The notes under the pieces: model-generated
The model's input: only the letters and a program-made list of their open reading frames with translations
Database searches by the model: none
Told to the model about the DNA's origin: nothing
Assembly: GCA_002783525.1 (NCBI GenBank)
Contig: PFGS01000128.1
Location: 1-8,254 of the forward strand
DNA from: Ignavibacteriales bacterium CG12_big_fil_rev_8_21_14_0_65_30_8
Lineage (GTDB): Bacteria > Bacteroidota > Ignavibacteria > Ignavibacteriales > Ignavibacteriaceae
DNA length: 8,254 nucleotides
Reading direction: 5' to 3'
Position numbers and translations under genes: made by a program
Part shown: in pieces, positions 6,274-8,254 of the stretch
Layout of the letters: each line of letters begins with the position of its first letter
Numbering within the stretch: the stretch's first letter is position 1

Positions 6274-6694
6274 ATTTTTTAAATTCAATTGTCCTTGTCA
6301 TATCAGTGTTTAATGTAAAATTTATTTCAATTCTTTTTTTAGGAAGAACATCAGCAAAGAGATTTCCCCATTCAATAAATAAAATAGATTGATCATCATT
6401 TAGATAATCTTCAATACCTATGTCATATAATTCATTTATCCTTTCAATTCTGTAAAAATCTATATGATAAAATTTTTTATTGCCCGAATATTCATTAACA
6501 ATGGCAAATGTTGGACTGCTTACATCATTAATATCAAAATTTTCTAAAACTTTTTTTACAAAAAATGTTTTCCCTGTCCCAAGATTTCCGTTTAAAACAA
6601 TAATATCTCCAATTTCAATTTCTTTGAAAAATTGATCAGCTAATTTTGTTGTTTCATCTTCACTATTTACAATATGGCTTGAAGGAAAAAACAT
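6266..6694 (-). CDS. tsaE: tRNA t6A biosynthesis ATPase TsaE
   Basis: TsaE (YjeE) is a small P-loop ATPase that binds the TsaB-TsaD complex and is required for repeated rounds of t6A37 synthesis on tRNA. The 142-residue product shows the expected order: a Walker A loop NGNLGTGKTFF (35-45), the switch-like SSPTFAIVNEY (59-69), the conserved HIDFYRI (77-83) and a Walker-B-like ILFIEWG (104-110). No key residue is missing. The ATG lies 4 bases after the stop of the PorX-like gene, and its stop overlaps the tsaB start by 8 bases, so all three are surely one transcript. No Shine-Dalgarno sequence is visible. Confidence 0.95.
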   Translation of the reverse strand: MFFPSSHIVNSEDETTKLADQFFKEIEIGDIIVLNGNLGTGKTFFVKKVLENFDINDVSSPTFAIVNEYSGNKKFYHIDFYRIERINELYDIGIEDYLNDDQSILFIEWGNLFADVLPKKRIEINFTLNTDMTRTIEFKKYE

Positions 6695-6698
6695 GTTA

Positions 6699-8254
6699 TT
6701 ATTTTGGTTCCATTCTTATAATAGGTAATAACATCTCTTCCATAGAAATTCCACCGTGTTGAAATGTATCTTTATAGTAAGTCAAATATTTATGGTATTC
6801 TGTAGGATAAACAAAATAGTAATCTTCTTTTGCAATAATATAATTTATTGTCAGTCCGGTTCTTGGTAATTTAAAATCTAAAGGATCTTTAATAAAAATT
6901 GCGTGCTTATTATCAACTTTTAAATTCCTTCCATATTTAAACCGTAGATTTACTGCAGCATCTCTATCTCCTAAAACCTTTGCACCCCTTAATACTCGAA
7001 TGCTTCCGTGATCAGTCGTGATAAATACTTTCGCATTTGGGATCTTACTGATCTCTTTAAAAGTAGAATATAAAGATGAATGTCTAAACCATGTTTGTGT
7101 TAATGAACGATAAGCAGATTCATCAGGTGCAATTTCCTTTAATAAATCTGAATCTGATCTTCCGTGAATAAGCATATCCAAAAAATTTACAACTACTGCT
7201 GTAAAATGATTTTGCTTATATGATAAAATATTTCTCTCAAAATTTCTACCGACCTCAGGATCAATTATTTTTATATATTGAAGCTCGCTCCTTAACTTAA
7301 TCTTTTCTCTTTCTAAATATTTCTGTAGTAAATCTTTTTCATATTTATTCATACTCTTTTCATCTGAAGTTTCTGATACCCAATAATTAGGGTACATTTT
7401 TTCTATTTCAGATGGAAATAATCCGCTGAACAAAGCATTTCTTGAATATGGAGTAGCAGTAGGCAGAATAGAATAATAATAATTTTTAGAGATATTAAAA
7501 TCATTTAATAATAATTTTTCCATTATCATCCATTGATCTATTCTTAGACAATCAAGCACAAAAAAGAATACACTAGATTTACCATCAGTTAAATAAGGAT
7601 TAACATATTTTTGAATAATTTTATTTGATAAAACCGGTACTTCATTTTCTTGCGGATTATTAACCCATCCTTTATAGTTGTTTTCAATAAATTTTGAAAA
7701 TTGTTTATTTGCTTCTCTTTTTTGTTCGTTTAAAGTTTGTCTTAAATCAACTTCAGGGTGTTCATCTAACTCTAAATCCCAAAAAACTAATTTTAAATAG
7801 ATTTCTTTCCATTCTTGAAAATCTAAATTAGTTAATAATGATTGTGATATTGAATTAAAATCCTGCAGATAATCTTTAGCAGTATATTCACTTGATATTT
7901 TTTTACCCTGCAATATTTTTTTGCATACAAGAAATACCTGGCTGGGATTAACCGGTTTAGTTAGGTAATCATTTATTTTCCCACCAATAGCTTCATTCAT
8001 TAATGATTCTTCTTCACTTTTTGTAATCATTACAACAGGTAAATTTGGATCAATTTCTTTTAAAGCTCCCAAAGTTTCAAGTCCACCCATTCCTGCCATC
8101 ATTTCATCTAAAAAAATAAGATCATATTTATTTTCTTTTGCTTTAGATATTGCATCTTCCCCATTCGTTGCTGTATCAACTGCAAAACCTTTCTCTTTTA
8201 AAAATAAAACGTGAGACCGAAGTAATTCAATCTCATCATCAACCCATAATATTT
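6699..8254 (-). CDS. porX: PorX-like response regulator with PglZ phosphatase-superfamily effector, 5' end cut by right edge
   Basis: The frame stays open to the right edge, giving 517 codons; only a few N-terminal residues are missing (Bacteroidota PorX is close to this length). The ATG at 8102 is internal, since it would remove the phospho-acceptor. Numbering from the edge, the receiver domain has the acidic pair in ILWVDDE (D5, D6), phospho-acceptor D49 in IFLDE, T77 in MITKS and K99 in LTKP. A helical linker follows (about 115-220), then a PglZ domain of the alkaline phosphatase superfamily with probable metal or catalytic residues D234 (VLDCLR), T267 (TATPYSR), D359 and H363 (FLDMLIH), D414 and H415 (TTDHGS) and H499 (QHGG). 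In Bacteroidota, PorX with sensor PorY controls type IX secretion, and the PglZ domain is reported to hold zinc and cleave oligonucleotides. Orthology is inferred from architecture. It heads the operon as far as the window shows. Confidence 0.88.
   Translation of the reverse strand, partial: ILWVDDEIELLRSHVLFLKEKGFAVDTATNGEDAISKAKENKYDLIFLDEMMAGMGGLETLGALKEIDPNLPVVMITKSEEESLMNEAIGGKINDYLTKPVNPSQVFLVCKKILQGKKISSEYTAKDYLQDFNSISQSLLTNLDFQEWKEIYLKLVFWDLELDEHPEVDLRQTLNEQKREANKQFSKFIENNYKGWVNNPQENEVPVLSNKIIQKYVNPYLTDGKSSVFFFVLDCLRIDQWMIMEKLLLNDFNISKNYYYSILPTATPYSRNALFSGLFPSEIEKMYPNYWVSETSDEKSMNKYEKDLLQKYLEREKIKLRSELQYIKIIDPEVGRNFERNILSYKQNHFTAVVVNFLDMLIHGRSDSDLLKEIAPDESAYRSLTQTWFRHSSLYSTFKEISKIPNAKVFITTDHGSIRVLRGAKVLGDRDAAVNLRFKYGRNLKVDNKHAIFIKDPLDFKLPRTGLTINYIIAKEDYYFVYPTEYHKYLTYYKDTFQHGGISMEEMLLPIIRMEPK

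Noticed and set aside
5879..6313. Plus-strand open frame of 144 codons
   Set aside because: It is antisense to tsaB and the end of tsaE, both of which are well supported; no ribosome site or motif supports it.
8100..8102. ATG as the start of the PorX-like gene
   Set aside because: The same frame continues to the right edge and encodes the start of the receiver domain, including ILWVDDE and the phospho-acceptor IFLDE.

Overview
The window is a compact, strongly AT-rich stretch of bacterial chromosome made of housekeeping genes, with no mobile element, CRISPR array, tRNA or rRNA. The best guess for the source is the Bacteroidota/Chlorobi (FCB) group, perhaps an Ignavibacteria-like lineage. The main reasons are a PorX-type response regulator fused to a PglZ phosphatase-like domain, a secreted DUF1573 protein with a CGC motif, and the weakness or absence of Shine-Dalgarno sequences in front of most genes. 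This assignment is inferred from gene content, not from a search.

Layout. Positions 1-1116 (minus strand) hold the N-terminal 372 codons of dnaK, cut by the left edge. A 302-base divergent intergenic region follows, with a hairpin in the dnaK leader, a possible dnaK promoter, an inverted repeat around it, and a tandem pair of dyad sites close to the next gene. The plus-strand group is birA (biotin-protein ligase), coaX (type III pantothenate kinase) and a small four-cysteine zinc-ribbon-like protein. It converges, with a 17-base gap, on a tight minus-strand operon that reads from the right edge: porX-like regulator (its first few codons lie outside the window), tsaE, tsaB, a secreted two-repeat DUF1573 protein, accD and panC. 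Gaps in that operon are 1 to 4 bases, or overlaps (tsaE/tsaB, and accD/panC as TGATG).

Functional links. BirA would attach biotin to the carrier protein of acetyl-CoA carboxylase, whose transferase beta subunit is AccD. PanC makes pantothenate and CoaX phosphorylates it, the last step to pantothenate and the first committed step from it to coenzyme A. The two converging transcription units therefore split the biotin/acetyl-CoA-carboxylase theme and the CoA theme between them. TsaE and TsaB belong to the machinery that installs t6A37 on tRNAs. The PorX-like protein at the head of that operon is the most unusual element. In Bacteroidota it regulates the type IX secretion system, and its co-transcription with t6A, lipid and CoA genes deserves attention.

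I see no clearly novel multi-gene system. The less-described items are the small zinc-ribbon protein after coaX, the tandem dyads before birA, and the asymmetric DUF1573 duplication.
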